A stretch of DNA of 64,000 nt from Gottfriedia acidiceleris (GTDB lineage Bacteria; Bacillota; Bacilli; Bacillales; Bacillaceae_G): contig NZ_NESS01000002.1 of the NCBI RefSeq assembly GCF_002128425.1, positions 1 through 64,000 of the forward strand, written 5' to 3'. Below are positions 16,965 through 26,632 of this stretch, one piece after another. Made by a program: the position numbers and the translations under genes. The first letter of the stretch is position 1; each line of letters starts with the position of its first letter. The notes under the pieces are model-generated. The model worked only from the letters and a program-made list of their open reading frames with translations. It was not told the origin of the DNA and made no database searches.

Positions 16965-17816
16965 TTATTTACCTACAATCACATTAGATTTGTCAGTACT
17001 ATATCGATCTATTCCATCAGCTATCTTCATCAACAAATTTGTTAAGTATTGTTGATTTGATAGTTTTCGATCTTCTACGGGATTTGTCATAAATCCCAGC
17101 TCAAGTAAAGTAACGGGTACCTTTGACCAATTAAATCCAGAGAGATCATCACGATAAGAAATCCCATTTACTTTTGTAGATTGCTCTTTTTTTACTTCCT
17201 CAACAATATTCTGTGAAATTAGTAAACTATCCTTATAAAGTGAAGGAATATAGGGATTATTTATAGACGGAGTTAATACAGAAAATCCTTTATTTGAATG
17301 ATCATTCGACCCGTCAGCATGTATTCTTATAAATAAATCAGCATTGTTATTATTCGCTATTTCTGCTCTTTCTATATTGCTTATATTTACATTATTTGTT
17401 GTACGAGTGAAGATGACATTGTAACCCCTCTTTTTAAGGATTTCACCTAACTTAAGTGAGGCTTCTAAATTCAAAATATACTCGGGCTTCTTTGTCACTA
17501 CTCCAGTTGTACCACCAGCCACCTTAATCTTCATTACACTAGAACCCGGTCCTAATGGTTCAAGCGCTGTATTTGCTTTACTTTGATGACCTGGATCAAT
17601 ACATATCACAAGTGGTTTTTTTGAATTCTTCTTTTCGTTTGTTTGAATGGTTTTATTAGAATTATCTTTAACATTTTCTATATTAGGCTTCGGAGTTAGT
17701 GATGTTTTGTTCGGTTTAATATCAGAAGTATCTTTTGGATAAAATAAAAAACTTAAAGCACAGATTGTAAAGACAATAAAAAAAATAAGACTCTTTTTAT
17801 TAACTACCAACTTCAA
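16965..17816 (-). CDS. N-acetylmuramoyl-L-alanine amidase (Amidase_3)
   Basis: This secreted or membrane-anchored peptidoglycan hydrolase cuts the bond between muramic acid and L-alanine. An N-terminal membrane anchor (about residues 9-26) is followed by a Lys/Asn-rich linker, then Amidase_3 (about 68-275) with zinc ligands in IDPGHQS, LNLEAS and IRIHADGS and the catalytic Glu in LLELGFMTNP. The start is TTG 17816, overlapping the previous gene's stop by 4 nt (TTGA), so it is translated together with the zinc-ribbon/YARHG protein. There are no SH3 or SPOR wall-binding repeats. Confidence 0.9.
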   Translation of the reverse strand: MKLVVNKKSLIFFIVFTICALSFLFYPKDTSDIKPNKTSLTPKPNIENVKDNSNKTIQTNEKKNSKKPLVICIDPGHQSKANTALEPLGPGSSVMKIKVAGGTTGVVTKKPEYILNLEASLKLGEILKKRGYNVIFTRTTNNVNISNIERAEIANNNNADLFIRIHADGSNDHSNKGFSVLTPSINNPYIPSLYKDSLLISQNIVEEVKKEQSTKVNGISYRDDLSGFNWSKVPVTLLELGFMTNPVEDRKLSNQQYLTNLLMKIADGIDRYSTDKSNVIVGK

Positions 17817-18838
17817 TTAATGGACTCCTCCCTAACTTTGATCAGGTTTACATTAAAAGTTTCAATTTCACTTAAAGAACCATCATATGTCAAATCTGGA
17901 CTATACCATGATTTAGTTAAAAAATATTTGCGAAGATCAACCGACTTAAAAATGTATCCATGACGTGCATAGATTTCGTTCCTAGCATAGCGCAACTCTT
18001 CTTTCGTCAAATAATCTATTTCAGCTTGAGTTAGTTTTCTTATATTACTTGTTGGCAATATATACTCATTTGTAGTTGACACCTCACCATATACCATTGT
18101 ATGAATCACAATAGCTAAATCATCTTTCGAATTTCCTTCCAATACAGGTACTGAAATACCGCAAGAGCCTGAATAATACATTAAATCTTCTTTTGATAAC
18201 GTATGCGGATATTGTGCAACACACTGATTACCAACAAGAATATACCAAGATGTATTTTTAGACATTGCTACCTCATCTGCAATATTTGCTACCTTAATAG
18301 CCCAGTCCCTAATTGGCGAAATATTTCCACTGTCATATAAATTAAATATTAGTTGGAGATTTTGTGAAGAAATATTATTAGCAGTTAAATTAATTGCACC
18401 ATCACTTTGTGTTATGTTCCAACTACCAACAGAAAGACTTCTATTCCCATCATTAATTTTTAATTGTTCTAATCGATTTATATAAGAAGGAATCGTTTGA
18501 GTATTAGTTGGTTTTTTTTCAGAAACTTTTGCTTCCTCTTTCGTTCTATCTTTATTTGATAGCGCATTCGATACATGTTGTGAGTGTTGATTTTTATTTG
18601 TTATTTTTGGATAAATTAAATAAATAGCTACAGCCAATATGATTAATACGGCAATTGAAATAATTATACCTTTCATTCTATTATACTTACTTTTGTAATT
18701 ACTTTCCTGCAAATTTCTATTTTCCGAACGTGTTTCGACAGGATTAGTCACTTCCGGAATACTAGCTCTTTCTCCGCAATTTGTACAAAATATTGCTCCT
18801 TGCTCTAAGCTACCACCACATTTAGTACAGTAAGCCAA
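17813..18838 (-). CDS. Zinc-ribbon protein with YARHG domain
   Basis: This 341-residue protein has an N-terminal zinc ribbon (CTKCGGSL...CTNCGERA), one membrane segment (about residues 57-76), a polar region, an extracytoplasmic domain (about 120-270) and a C-terminal YARHG domain (about 280-335, ARNEIYARHGYIF). YARHG domains are extracellular and thought to bind wall components. It is the first gene of a two-gene operon with the amidase, overlapping by 4 nt, so a role in wall turnover is a fair inference. GGGAG precedes the ATG. Confidence 0.8.
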   Translation of the reverse strand: MAYCTKCGGSLEQGAIFCTNCGERASIPEVTNPVETRSENRNLQESNYKSKYNRMKGIIISIAVLIILAVAIYLIYPKITNKNQHSQHVSNALSNKDRTKEEAKVSEKKPTNTQTIPSYINRLEQLKINDGNRSLSVGSWNITQSDGAINLTANNISSQNLQLIFNLYDSGNISPIRDWAIKVANIADEVAMSKNTSWYILVGNQCVAQYPHTLSKEDLMYYSGSCGISVPVLEGNSKDDLAIVIHTMVYGEVSTTNEYILPTSNIRKLTQAEIDYLTKEELRYARNEIYARHGYIFKSVDLRKYFLTKSWYSPDLTYDGSLSEIETFNVNLIKVREESIN

Positions 18839-19374
18839 ATCATCTCACTCCCTTTTTAATATTTAAAAATATTCTAATGTTGACTTTAAGAAAAAATGCT
18901 TTTTATTTTTATGTATGAAAGTATGGGATAAGGTGTCTAAGTTACCAATGTAGGAATGTCTGTTGGACAGAAATGACATGTAGAAATGAGTAAATTGAAT
19001 TGGATGCCTAAAGTTACTATTAAAAGGACTTTTTCTTTAGTCGTTTTGTAATTTCTGAAAGCTTTTATTTTATATACAATGTTTCGTTTGAATATAAGTT
19101 TTGTGATAATAAAAGGATGTACACATTTATAAATATTCGATAACTATCTAATTTAAAGCAAAAATTTGAACTACTTCCTATAATTCATAAAAAAACACAC
19201 TATAAAGTGCTGAATTCCCCCAATTATAAAAAACAACTTATAAATAATAATGATTTAAGTGATATTTCTATCTATATAAATAAAGGGGTAGGGTGTTTTT
19301 GAATAGATAAATAAAGGTAAATGGAATTAAGATGACGAAATATTTTTAAACAACACTTGAAAGGCTGGTCTAAA
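18839..19374. other. Long AT-rich intergenic region
   Basis: No convincing gene. It contains the promoter area of the minus-strand zinc-ribbon operon and a CTGTTGGACAG palindrome near 18959. Nothing else stands out. Confidence 0.4.
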
Positions 19375-19470
19375 ATGCTTAATTTCGTTTTTCCTAGTTT
19401 AGTCTTAATTATTTTAATTGCAGTTTTTGCACTATTTAATAAAATCATTAAGAAATCTAAAAGATCATAG
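19375..19470 (+). CDS. 31-residue hydrophobic small protein
   Basis: ATG 19375 to TAG 19470 encodes one membrane segment (VFPSLVLIILIAVFALFN) followed by a basic tail KKSKRS. It follows a GAAAGG-like box and is directly followed by its own intrinsic terminator, which supports a real gene. The function is unknown. Confidence 0.5.
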   Translation: MLNFVFPSLVLIILIAVFALFNKIIKKSKRS

Positions 19471-19481
19471 TTTGATAGAGA

Positions 19482-19511
19482 AAAGAATCTACAATTTGAT
19501 TCTTTTTTTAT
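19482..19511 (+). terminator. Terminator of the small membrane ORF
   Basis: AAAGAATC (19482-19489) pairs with GATTCTTT (19498-19505), followed by a T-run. Confidence 0.75.
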
Positions 19512-19568
19512 TTGGCTCTGATTAATATAGATTAAATATAAAACAGGACGACATTTAAAAGAGCCACT

Positions 19569-19652
19569 TTAACAAAGATTACAAATTATTCATACAAATT
19601 TATACCTTATTTACAGTATATATACAGTTCCTAAATACTCTTCCTTTATATT
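19569..19652 (+). promoter_or_regulatory. Candidate Pho box and promoter of phoA
   Basis: TTNACA-like direct repeats (TTAACA 19569, ATTACA 19578, CATACA 19591, TTTACA 19610, TATACA 19621) are spaced about 9-19 bp apart. The last two lie exactly 11 bp apart, as in PhoP-P binding sites. A -10-like TATATT (19647-19652) follows and no good -35 is present, as in activator-dependent Bacillus Pho promoters. Inference from pattern and gene context. Confidence 0.5.
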
Positions 19653-19687
19653 GAAAGTAAGAAATATTTCATTAGGGAGTGTTATTT

Positions 19688-20944
19688 ATGGGGAAAAAGA
19701 AAACAATCATCAGTGCTGCTTTATCAATTGTAACCGCAACTACATTCGGAGTTAATCATTTTGTAGATGCAAAAGAATCGGATAATAGTCACGCGCATGG
19801 AAAGGCAAAAAATGTGATAGTTTTTGTTGGAGACGGAATGGGGGCCGCACACCGTGAAGCGATCAGACTGGCTACAGTTGGACAAACTGGTAAACTAGCA
19901 ATGGATGATATGCCTTACGCGGGATTAGTACATACTAGCTCAACTAATACTATAACAGATTCAGCAGCAGCGGCTACTGCTATGGCATCAGGGGTAAAAA
20001 CATATAACGGGGCAATTGGTGTTGATGCAAACAAAAAGTCAGTAAAAACAGTCATGGAAATGGCGAAAGAGGCCGGGAAATCAACTGGTTTAGTAACAAC
20101 TAGCCAGATTACGGATGCAACACCAGCAGCATTTGGTGCTCATGTGACAGATCGTTCTAAACAAAGTGACATTGCAAAGCAGTATCTTGAAAACAGCAAA
20201 GTCGATGTACTATTAGGTGGTGGAGAAGATTTCTGGTATTCTGCAGGAAATGCTGGAAGCTTCGAAGATCACCCAGCAAAGGATCCTTCTGAACAAAGTA
20301 AAGGAACACAAGGAAATCTTGTTGATGAAGCGAAAAAGCTTGGCTACAATTACGTGACGAACGCAAAAGATCTTCAAAAAGCGAAAAACGGTAAGTTGTT
20401 AGGTCTTTTTGCAAACGAAGAAATGTTCGAACAAAGAGAAGAAGGAAAAGGTGATCTTTATGATCCAGTAGTATCTCTACCTGACATGACAAAAAAAGCA
20501 ATCGATACTCTATCGGATAATAAAAAAGGTTTCTTCTTAATGGTTGAAGAAGAAGGAACAGACGAAATGTCTCATGAGAACAATGCTGAAAAAATGATCA
20601 AAGCAGGTCAAGAACTAGATAAATCAGTATCTGTAGCAAAGGAGTACGCGAAGAAACACCCTGATACTCTTGTTCTAGTTGTAGCAGACCATGAATGTGG
20701 CGGTTTATCGATTGAAGATGTGGACACAAAAGATGAGTCTGGCGATGGAATTTCTAAAGAGGATGGTCCATTTAACGTAGCAAACAGTAGCAATCAATTC
20801 ATGATTGACTGGACAACAAGTGGGCATGGAGGTGTATCTGTTCCTTTAACAGCAATTGGTGCAGGAGCAGAACGATTTTCAGGAACATATGAAAATACAT
20901 TTATCTATGAGGCTATTAAACAAGCAATGGGTTTGAAAAAATAA
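19688..20944 (+). CDS. phoA: Secreted alkaline phosphatase
   Basis: This exported phosphomonoesterase releases phosphate from organic esters under phosphate starvation. The 418-residue protein has a signal peptide (residues 1-27, ending VDA), a metal-binding VFVGDGMG, the nucleophile in TDSAAAATAMASG (Ser92), EEEGTDEMSHENN, VADHECGG and a TSGHGG histidine. Length and motifs match Bacillus PhoA/PhoB. ATG 19688 is used because AGGGAG lies 8 nt before it; the GTG at 19679 would overlap that box. It is monocistronic, with a strong terminator. Confidence 0.93.
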   Translation: MGKKKTIISAALSIVTATTFGVNHFVDAKESDNSHAHGKAKNVIVFVGDGMGAAHREAIRLATVGQTGKLAMDDMPYAGLVHTSSTNTITDSAAAATAMASGVKTYNGAIGVDANKKSVKTVMEMAKEAGKSTGLVTTSQITDATPAAFGAHVTDRSKQSDIAKQYLENSKVDVLLGGGEDFWYSAGNAGSFEDHPAKDPSEQSKGTQGNLVDEAKKLGYNYVTNAKDLQKAKNGKLLGLFANEEMFEQREEGKGDLYDPVVSLPDMTKKAIDTLSDNKKGFFLMVEEEGTDEMSHENNAEKMIKAGQELDKSVSVAKEYAKKHPDTLVLVVADHECGGLSIEDVDTKDESGDGISKEDGPFNVANSSNQFMIDWTTSGHGGVSVPLTAIGAGAERFSGTYENTFIYEAIKQAMGLKK

Positions 20945-20957
20945 ACTAGATTTTAAG

Positions 20958-20993
20958 AAACATTCCATTTTTACTGATGGAATGTTTTTTTTG
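20958..20993 (+). terminator. Terminator of phoA
   Basis: AAACATTCCA pairs with TGGAATGTTT, followed by TTTTTT. Confidence 0.9.
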
Positions 20994-21105
20994 TACTAGA
21001 AATTGAGTGGATAAATACAATGTAAAAATATTGACATAATCTTTAAAAAGGTATTTGTAGAATAATGTAGAATTTTATATTCATAATCAGAAAGGAGGCG
21101 TTTTT

Positions 21106-21783
21106 ATGTACCTAGAAGAAATACGCTCAAAAGCAAGGGTTACATTGAGTGGGAATTGGAAAAAATTTGTTGGATATACCATCATCGTGCTGGTATTAAC
21201 TACATTCGTTGAAAATCGACTTTCTACATATTTCCCGAATCCCATTGAAAATGAATTGACGAAATACATATCCTATATAATTAATTGGGATGACTACCTA
21301 ACGTTTATTTATAGTTTATTTATTACGGCTATTATTACCCTTGGGAGTACACGGCTATTTACATTTGTGACAAAGGAAGATGAGCAACCGTATTCTTTAA
21401 AAACAATTTTTTATTATTTTACGAACTTGAACTTATATTTAAATGCATTTTTACTAAATTTCTTAACTTATTTATATACTACGCTTTGGACATTGCTTTT
21501 CATTGTTCCTGGCATTATAAAATCATATTCATATAGAATGGCGCCATACATATTAATTGAAGAACCTCATTTGACTCCGAATGATGCCATTACAAAGAGT
21601 AGAAGAATGATGGATGGATATAAATGGAAATTGTTTTGTTTAGACCTTTCTTTTATTGGTTGGTTTATTTTATGTATATTCACACTTGGGATTGGGTTAT
21701 TATGGTTGATTCCTTATATGAATGCAAGTGAGGCACATTTTTATCATGAATTAAAAAAAAATGAACTTGACTCTAATATTTGA
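21106..21783 (+). CDS. DUF975 family membrane protein
   Basis: This 225-residue integral membrane protein begins YLEEIRSKARVTLSGNWKKFVGY, the typical DUF975 start, and has about five to six hydrophobic segments. It also carries the family pattern PNDAITKSRRMMDGYKWKLF (about residues 162-182). GGAGG precedes the ATG. It is monocistronic, with terminators on both sides. No biochemical function is established for the family. Confidence 0.8.
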   Translation: MYLEEIRSKARVTLSGNWKKFVGYTIIVLVLTTFVENRLSTYFPNPIENELTKYISYIINWDDYLTFIYSLFITAIITLGSTRLFTFVTKEDEQPYSLKTIFYYFTNLNLYLNAFLLNFLTYLYTTLWTLLFIVPGIIKSYSYRMAPYILIEEPHLTPNDAITKSRRMMDGYKWKLFCLDLSFIGWFILCIFTLGIGLLWLIPYMNASEAHFYHELKKNELDSNI

Positions 21784-21807
21784 GTATCAGGTTAATGGTT
21801 TTAAAAT

Positions 21808-21856
21808 AAAAAACGGCTGTCCTATTTAAAACAATAAAGATCAGCCGTTTTTTTTT
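21808..21856 (+). terminator. Terminator of the DUF975 gene
   Basis: AAAACGGCTG pairs with CAGCCGTTTT, followed by a run of T. Confidence 0.88.
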
Positions 21857-21913
21857 ACTTAACAATCTGATTTGAAGTATACCTGGTTACTATTTACTTA
21901 TAGGAGGAGAAGC

Positions 21914-22372
21914 ATGTATCAATATTTCAATGGATTAGTGATTAGGGAAGGTACTGAGGGAATACAAATCGATGATATTGAGGCCCTTTTTAATGATGCT
22001 GGTTGGGTTAGAAATACACCGACTTGGCAGAAGGAAAAATTTTCCTTAATTTTTAAAAATTCTACTTGGGCATATACCGTTTGGGATAATAACAAAATAA
22101 TTGCTATGGTTAGAGTTATTTCAGATAAAATTATGTATGCTAATATATTAGATTTGATCGTTCTATCAGAATATCATGGTAAAGGAATCGGAAAAAAACT
22201 AGTTGAATTATGTGTTCAAAAACTCCCACACGGCGATTGGTTTGCACATACATCTTCTAATAACTTCGATTTCTACAGAAAAAGTGGCTTTGAAGTCAAA
22301 GACTCATCCACAAATGGTACATGTGTGTTTAATGGTTATATTCGGGCACGAATAGATGGACATCGGAATTAA
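21914..22372 (+). CDS. GNAT family N-acetyltransferase
   Basis: This 152-residue acetyl-CoA-dependent acetyltransferase has the acetyl-CoA binding motif A in LSEYHGKGIGKKLVELC (about residues 93-109) and a C-terminal NFDFYRKSGFEVK. ATG 21914 is chosen because TAGGAGGAG (21901-21909) precedes it; the earlier ATG has no such box. The substrate is unknown. The closest general type is the YjdJ/aminoalkyl-type cytosolic acetyltransferase. It stands alone. Confidence 0.82.
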   Translation: MYQYFNGLVIREGTEGIQIDDIEALFNDAGWVRNTPTWQKEKFSLIFKNSTWAYTVWDNNKIIAMVRVISDKIMYANILDLIVLSEYHGKGIGKKLVELCVQKLPHGDWFAHTSSNNFDFYRKSGFEVKDSSTNGTCVFNGYIRARIDGHRN

Positions 22373-22451
22373 TTTTTGTTCTTTATAGAAGTATTCAGAG
22401 AGAGTCGATCTTTTTTTGTAAGAAGTAACTGTTTTGAATGTGAAAATAAGA

Positions 22452-22486
22452 CAAGGAGCTAAAAAATGTCTCCTTTTTTCTTTTTA
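22452..22486 (+). terminator. Terminator downstream of the acetyltransferase
   Basis: AAGGAG (22453-22458) pairs with CTCCTT (22470-22475), followed by TTTTTCTTTTT. Confidence 0.65.
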
Positions 22487-22654
22487 GTAAAATAATAAGG
22501 AAGGATTACTATTCTTTTAAATTGAATAGTTTAATGGTTACCAAATATAAGAATTTCCCATTAACAATTTCAAAAAATGTTTGCTTGTTTATAAGGCATA
22601 GTTAGATCGGGCTTTAAAGTAAAATGCAAATGTTAGAGAACAGGAGGAAGCAGC

Positions 22655-23374
22655 ATGACAAAAATAGCAATTATTTCAGATATCCACGGAAATAAAACTG
22701 CATTAGAAGCAGTTTTAAAAGACATTCACTCTAGACAAATTGAGAGGATTTTTTGCTTAGGTGATCTAATTGGTAAGGGTCCTCAAGGCTCAGAGTGTAT
22801 TGAGCTCGTTCAAAAAAATTGCGAAAAAGTAGTTCGTGGCAATTGGGATGTATTTATTCAGTCACCTGCAGAAAATGATTTTATTCAATGGTTTAGAGAC
22901 CGATTAACAGAAAAAGACTATGATTTTCTATCTACATTACCATTTCATATTGACCTTGAATTAAATGGACAATTAATCAGGTTTTTTCACGCTTCACCAA
23001 GGAGTGAATTTGAACGGATTTTACCTTTTCATTCAATTGAAAAGAGGCTAAGTATGTTTGAAAATAGTAAAATAACAAATTCAAACGAGAACGATAAAAC
23101 TCCTGATATCGTCTTTTATGGTGATATACATACTACGTTTTTACAAACTTTTAAAAATGGTATTCTATGTAATGTAGGAAGTGTCGGAAATTCACTTGAT
23201 TTAACTTCAGCGTCATATGCGATCCTTGATGGTTCATACTCTACAAATTCAATCAACTTTGTTAGGGTAGATTATGATAAGGAAGCTGAACTAATGATTG
23301 CTGAAGAATTAAAATTGCCTCATCTTGATAAATATCATGATGAAATAATGTTTGCTAAGTACAGAAATTCATAA
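22655..23374 (+). CDS. Metallophosphoesterase family protein
   Basis: This 239-residue calcineurin-like phosphoesterase has the full metal-site set: SDIHGN (residues 8-13), GDLIGKGP, RGNWD, HASPR and YGDIHTTF. It belongs to the MJ0936/YfcE-like soluble phosphodiesterases. The substrate cannot be told. GGAGG precedes the ATG. It is monocistronic, with a terminator at 23387. Confidence 0.87.
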   Translation: MTKIAIISDIHGNKTALEAVLKDIHSRQIERIFCLGDLIGKGPQGSECIELVQKNCEKVVRGNWDVFIQSPAENDFIQWFRDRLTEKDYDFLSTLPFHIDLELNGQLIRFFHASPRSEFERILPFHSIEKRLSMFENSKITNSNENDKTPDIVFYGDIHTTFLQTFKNGILCNVGSVGNSLDLTSASYAILDGSYSTNSINFVRVDYDKEAELMIAEELKLPHLDKYHDEIMFAKYRNS

Positions 23375-23386
23375 TCAAAATACATA

Positions 23387-23425
23387 ACAGTGGGAAATCG
23401 AATCCTCCCCACTGTTTCTTTTATT
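23387..23425 (+). terminator. Terminator of the phosphoesterase gene
   Basis: AACAGTGGG pairs with CCCACTGTT, followed by a T-rich tail. Confidence 0.85.
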
Positions 23426-23563
23426 ATTTAGCTGTTTCTTTATGGATTTGACAATCTCAATGAAGGATTTTTATTTATGTAGAGCCTACTCTATTTCTAA
23501 CAGCATATTATTAAAATTATAATTAAACTAGTTTAATGAATACATAAAGATTGGAGATTTAAT

Positions 23564-24091
23564 ATGGAAAAACAACGTAAAGTTATATTATACATTGGTA
23601 CTTCAATTGATGACTATATAGCAATTAATGATGGCACGTTAGAATGGCTGGAAACAACAGAAGTATAGGGAGATTCTGGCTATAATTCACTTTTAGAAAG
23701 AATTGACACTGTTGTAATGAGAAAAGGAACATATGATGTCGTTCGCGGATTTGATATAGAGTATCCTTATAGTACATACAAAAACTATGTGTTTTCAAAA
23801 TCTGCAAAAGGTTCAGATGAATATGCTACCTTTATAGATGAAGATATGAAAGCTTTCATACAAAATTTAAAACAACAGCCTGGAAAAGATATATGGTTCA
23901 TTGGTGGAGGGAATTTAGCTCGAGAATTTTTTAAAGAAAATTTAATTGATGAATTTCAACTTGCTATTGCTCCAATTGTTTTAGGGAAAGGAATCTCCCT
24001 TTACACTGGGGATGATATTACCCAAAGATACATTTTAACGAAAGTAGAAAAATTAGGTCAACTTGCTATGCTTCATTATGTTAAGAAATAA
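23564..24091 (+). pseudogene. Dihydrofolate reductase-like (RibD C-terminal domain) protein with one internal stop
   Basis: ATG 23564 after TTGGAG begins a RibD_C/DHFR-family protein (KVILYIGTSIDDYIA...). It is cut by TAG at codon 35 (23666-23668) and then continues in the same frame to the normal end (GKDIWFIGGGNLAREF, IAPIVLGKGISLY). Without the stop it would be 175 residues, a normal length for the family. No other lesion is seen, so it is a recent nonsense mutation or a sequence error. Restart at an internal ATG would give 124 residues lacking the NADPH/substrate N-terminal strand. Confidence 0.85.
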
Positions 24092-24270
24092 TTATATGAA
24101 TATTCATATTTAGTAGAGGAGATTGTTATCTAAATGGGAAGATAATAAAACTGCTTTATGGGAATTGAATCAGAGACATTTAAAAACGATTAACAATCAA
24201 AAAAATCTACAAGCTTAAATAGAATTATATTTATTGTGAAAATGTCTTTTGATTAAAAAAGAAAATTTCA

Positions 24271-24957
24271 ATGGAAGAAACAGTAAACTGGAAAAATAAT
24301 GCGTTTGGTCATAAATTTATAACTTCTTTTAGTGGAGGGAAAGATAGTGTACTAGCTTTGTATAAAGCGATGAAAGTAGGAGAAGCGATTGGATTAATCG
24401 TTATGCTGGAGGAAGAAGGGAAACGTTCTAGATCTCATGGAATGCCTCCTGAATTAATACAAGCTCAAGCTAAATCGATAGGACTTCCTATATATACAGG
24501 GGTAGCAAGCTGGGAGGAGTATGAAAAAGTATTTATACAGCTATTAGCAAATGCAAAAAAACAAGGAGCAGATGTATTAGTTACCGGAGACTTAGATATG
24601 CCTGTGAAAGATTGTTGGCATGATAAGATTACTAAAAACGTTGGATTAAAGCTTAGTATGCCATTATGGGCAATGAATCACCGTGAAGCTGTCGATGAGT
24701 TTATAAATAGAGGTTTTAAAACAATTGTTGTAACTGTCAACTTATCGTTAGGAATGCGAGAAGAAGATTTAGGCCGAATGTTAACTCATGACTATGTGAA
24801 GGAACTTGAATCTCGAGGAATTGATCCATGCGGAGAAAGTGGTGAGTTCCATACTACGGTAATAGATGGGCCGATTTTTAATTATCCGATAAAAGTTAAA
24901 AAGTGTGAGATTATTAAGGACGGAGAATATGCTTATTTGCCTTTAGAACTTGCTTAA
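24271..24957 (+). CDS. Diphthine-ammonia ligase family ATP pyrophosphatase
   Basis: This 228-residue adenine-nucleotide alpha-hydrolase (MJ0570/Dph6-like) has the PP-loop SFSGGKDSVLALYKA (about residues 18-32) and the family pattern DPCGESGEFHTTVIDGPIF (about 188-206). Bacteria have no diphthamide, so the true substrate is unknown; some bacterial homologues are linked to B12 uptake. No strong Shine-Dalgarno precedes ATG 24271. A 31-codon ORF with SKWEDNKTALWELNQRH (24123-24218) just upstream may be a leftover gene fragment. Confidence 0.8.
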   Translation: MEETVNWKNNAFGHKFITSFSGGKDSVLALYKAMKVGEAIGLIVMLEEEGKRSRSHGMPPELIQAQAKSIGLPIYTGVASWEEYEKVFIQLLANAKKQGADVLVTGDLDMPVKDCWHDKITKNVGLKLSMPLWAMNHREAVDEFINRGFKTIVVTVNLSLGMREEDLGRMLTHDYVKELESRGIDPCGESGEFHTTVIDGPIFNYPIKVKKCEIIKDGEYAYLPLELA

Positions 24958-25080
24958 GAAATGAGAATGGGGAATTAAGAATGTTTATAAAATCCATTTT
25001 AATTATGATAAAATTCAGATATAAACAAACTTCCATGGAGAATTTCCTATGCATTCTTTTTTTAGAAAGTAAAACAATAT

Positions 25081-25458
25081 ATGAAAATTAGATTTAAACC
25101 TACTGTTATTAATGCAATAATTTTTGCCATTTTAATTGTAAGTGGATTTGATATGAATTTTAAAGACGTATTGATTTATTTGGTACTTTATCACATCGGT
25201 AAGAGCATTATATATTACTTTGAATCTAAAAAAATAAATTGGATGGAAAGTATTAAAGGAATTATTATTTGTCTATTATTTGTAAGTGTATATCACATTC
25301 TATATCAATTCTTGTACTCAGTTGGTTTTAAGTCAATAAAATCTTTTAAAGTTGTAATCGGTTTACTAGTTGCTATTGTGGGAATTTTATCATTTTTGGA
25401 TATAACACTTTTAATTCCTTTTAAAATTCTTAAGCAGAAGAGAATTAGTAGAAAATAG
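25081..25458 (+). CDS. Hypothetical four-segment membrane protein
   Basis: The 125 residues have about four hydrophobic segments (roughly 9-25, 27-45, 56-78 and 90-112) and basic ends (FKILKQKRISRK). The family is not recognised. No good ribosome binding site precedes ATG 25081. It lies 70 nt before a DUF5412-type gene in the same direction. Confidence 0.5.
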   Translation: MKIRFKPTVINAIIFAILIVSGFDMNFKDVLIYLVLYHIGKSIIYYFESKKINWMESIKGIIICLLFVSVYHILYQFLYSVGFKSIKSFKVVIGLLVAIVGILSFLDITLLIPFKILKQKRISRK

Positions 25459-25527
25459 TAGGTATTTAAGTTTTAATGAATTAAATTAAAGAAATTATTT
25501 CAGTGGGTTCAAAAAGGAGTAAGTTAT

Positions 25528-25929
25528 TTGACAAAAATACTAGAAAGTAAGAAAAATTGGCAGAAAAGAAGACGACAAACATTTATTATAATAATTTCTG
25601 TAAGCGTATTATTAGTGGGTATTTTCGGGTATGGGATATACTGGGCATTTTTTGATATGAATAGATTGCCAAAAGGAGATTTTCTTACAGAAGAAAAATC
25701 TCCAAACGGAAAATACACTTTAAAAGCATATGTTACAAATGGAGGAGCAACAACTGACTATGCTGTAAGAGGAGAATTAGTATTTAACAAGGAAAAGAAG
25801 AGTAAAAATATATACTGGAATTATAGCGAGAGCGCAGCCGATATTGACTGGATTGATAATGATAAAGTTGTTATTAACGGTCATACTTTGAATGTCCCTC
25901 AAGATAAATTTGATTTTAGAAATAATTAA
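25528..25929 (+). CDS. DUF5412-like membrane-anchored protein
   Basis: This 133-residue protein has an N-terminal anchor (about residues 18-40) and an extracytoplasmic beta-rich domain with LPKGDFLTEEKSPNGKYTLK and DIDWIDNDKVVINGHTLNV. This is the pattern of the DUF5412 family common in Bacillus. The start is TTG 25528 after AAAGGAG. The function is unknown. Confidence 0.7.
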   Translation: MTKILESKKNWQKRRRQTFIIIISVSVLLVGIFGYGIYWAFFDMNRLPKGDFLTEEKSPNGKYTLKAYVTNGGATTDYAVRGELVFNKEKKSKNIYWNYSESAADIDWIDNDKVVINGHTLNVPQDKFDFRNN

Positions 25930-25949
25930 AATAGCATAATTAAAAATAG

Positions 25950-26135
25950 TTTTATGAGGGAAATTTTCATAGATTTATAGGTTTCGGAATTTTAGCTGGC
26001 ACTTTGTTTAGAGGATTATATCTTTTAAACGATTTAAGTAAAAGACTTTCAAAGATAGCTCCAAATCTCCCGAAATTTGATAAAGTAAAAGATGCTTATG
26101 AAAATTATTTGAGAGAAAAAGAAATAAACAATTAA
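25950..26135 (+). pseudogene. Start-less ORF fragment
   Basis: An open frame of 61 codons (FIGFGILAGTLFRGLYLLND, then KRLSKIAPNLPKFDKVKDAY) runs from a stop at 25947 to TAA 26133-26135 without any start codon near its beginning. It has a membrane segment followed by a charged tail and reads like real protein. It is probably the tail of a decayed gene. Confidence 0.35.
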
Positions 26136-26356
26136 GGATGGAAATTTTGGTTTTACGTACCCTTCATATAAATAGAAAAATAGTTATCTAATTTTCAAGA
26201 ATACACGATTGTCAAAGACAAGTATTAATTGAATTTAAAACCTTGCATTGATAAAAATTTTAATATGGAAAAAGACAAAATTCCCCCAAATTACAAACAT
26301 AAGTTGTTAGTGTACTATAAGAATAAAAGTAAAATTACAACATGGGGGGAATTGCA

Positions 26357-26632
26357 TTGGGAACAACAAATAGTAAATCTATTTCTTCATTAACTTTAGG
26401 TGTATTATCCATCATTATTCCTTATATTGGTTTCATTCTTGGTATAATTGGTCTATTTATTTCTAGAAAGAGTATTGCCGAAATAAATCACTCGAATGAA
26501 AAGGGGAAAGGTCTAGCAATTTCTGGAAGGGTTTGCAGTATTGTTGGAATCTGCATACAGATAATTTTGATTATCATTTTAGTTTTAGGAATTATGACTT
26601 TTTTTTCAACGAGTAACAAAATGACTTTTTAA
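26357..26632 (+). CDS. DUF4190 domain membrane protein
   Basis: This protein of about 91 residues has two hydrophobic segments with the DUF4190 pattern: SSLTLGVLSIIIPYIGFILG, then GKGLAISGRVCSIVGI. TTG 26357 is preferred because GGGGGGAA lies just before it; the ATG at 26342 overlaps that box. The function is unknown. Such proteins are frequent in Bacillus, often near wall or stress genes. Confidence 0.75.
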   Translation: MGTTNSKSISSLTLGVLSIIIPYIGFILGIIGLFISRKSIAEINHSNEKGKGLAISGRVCSIVGICIQIILIIILVLGIMTFFSTSNKMTF

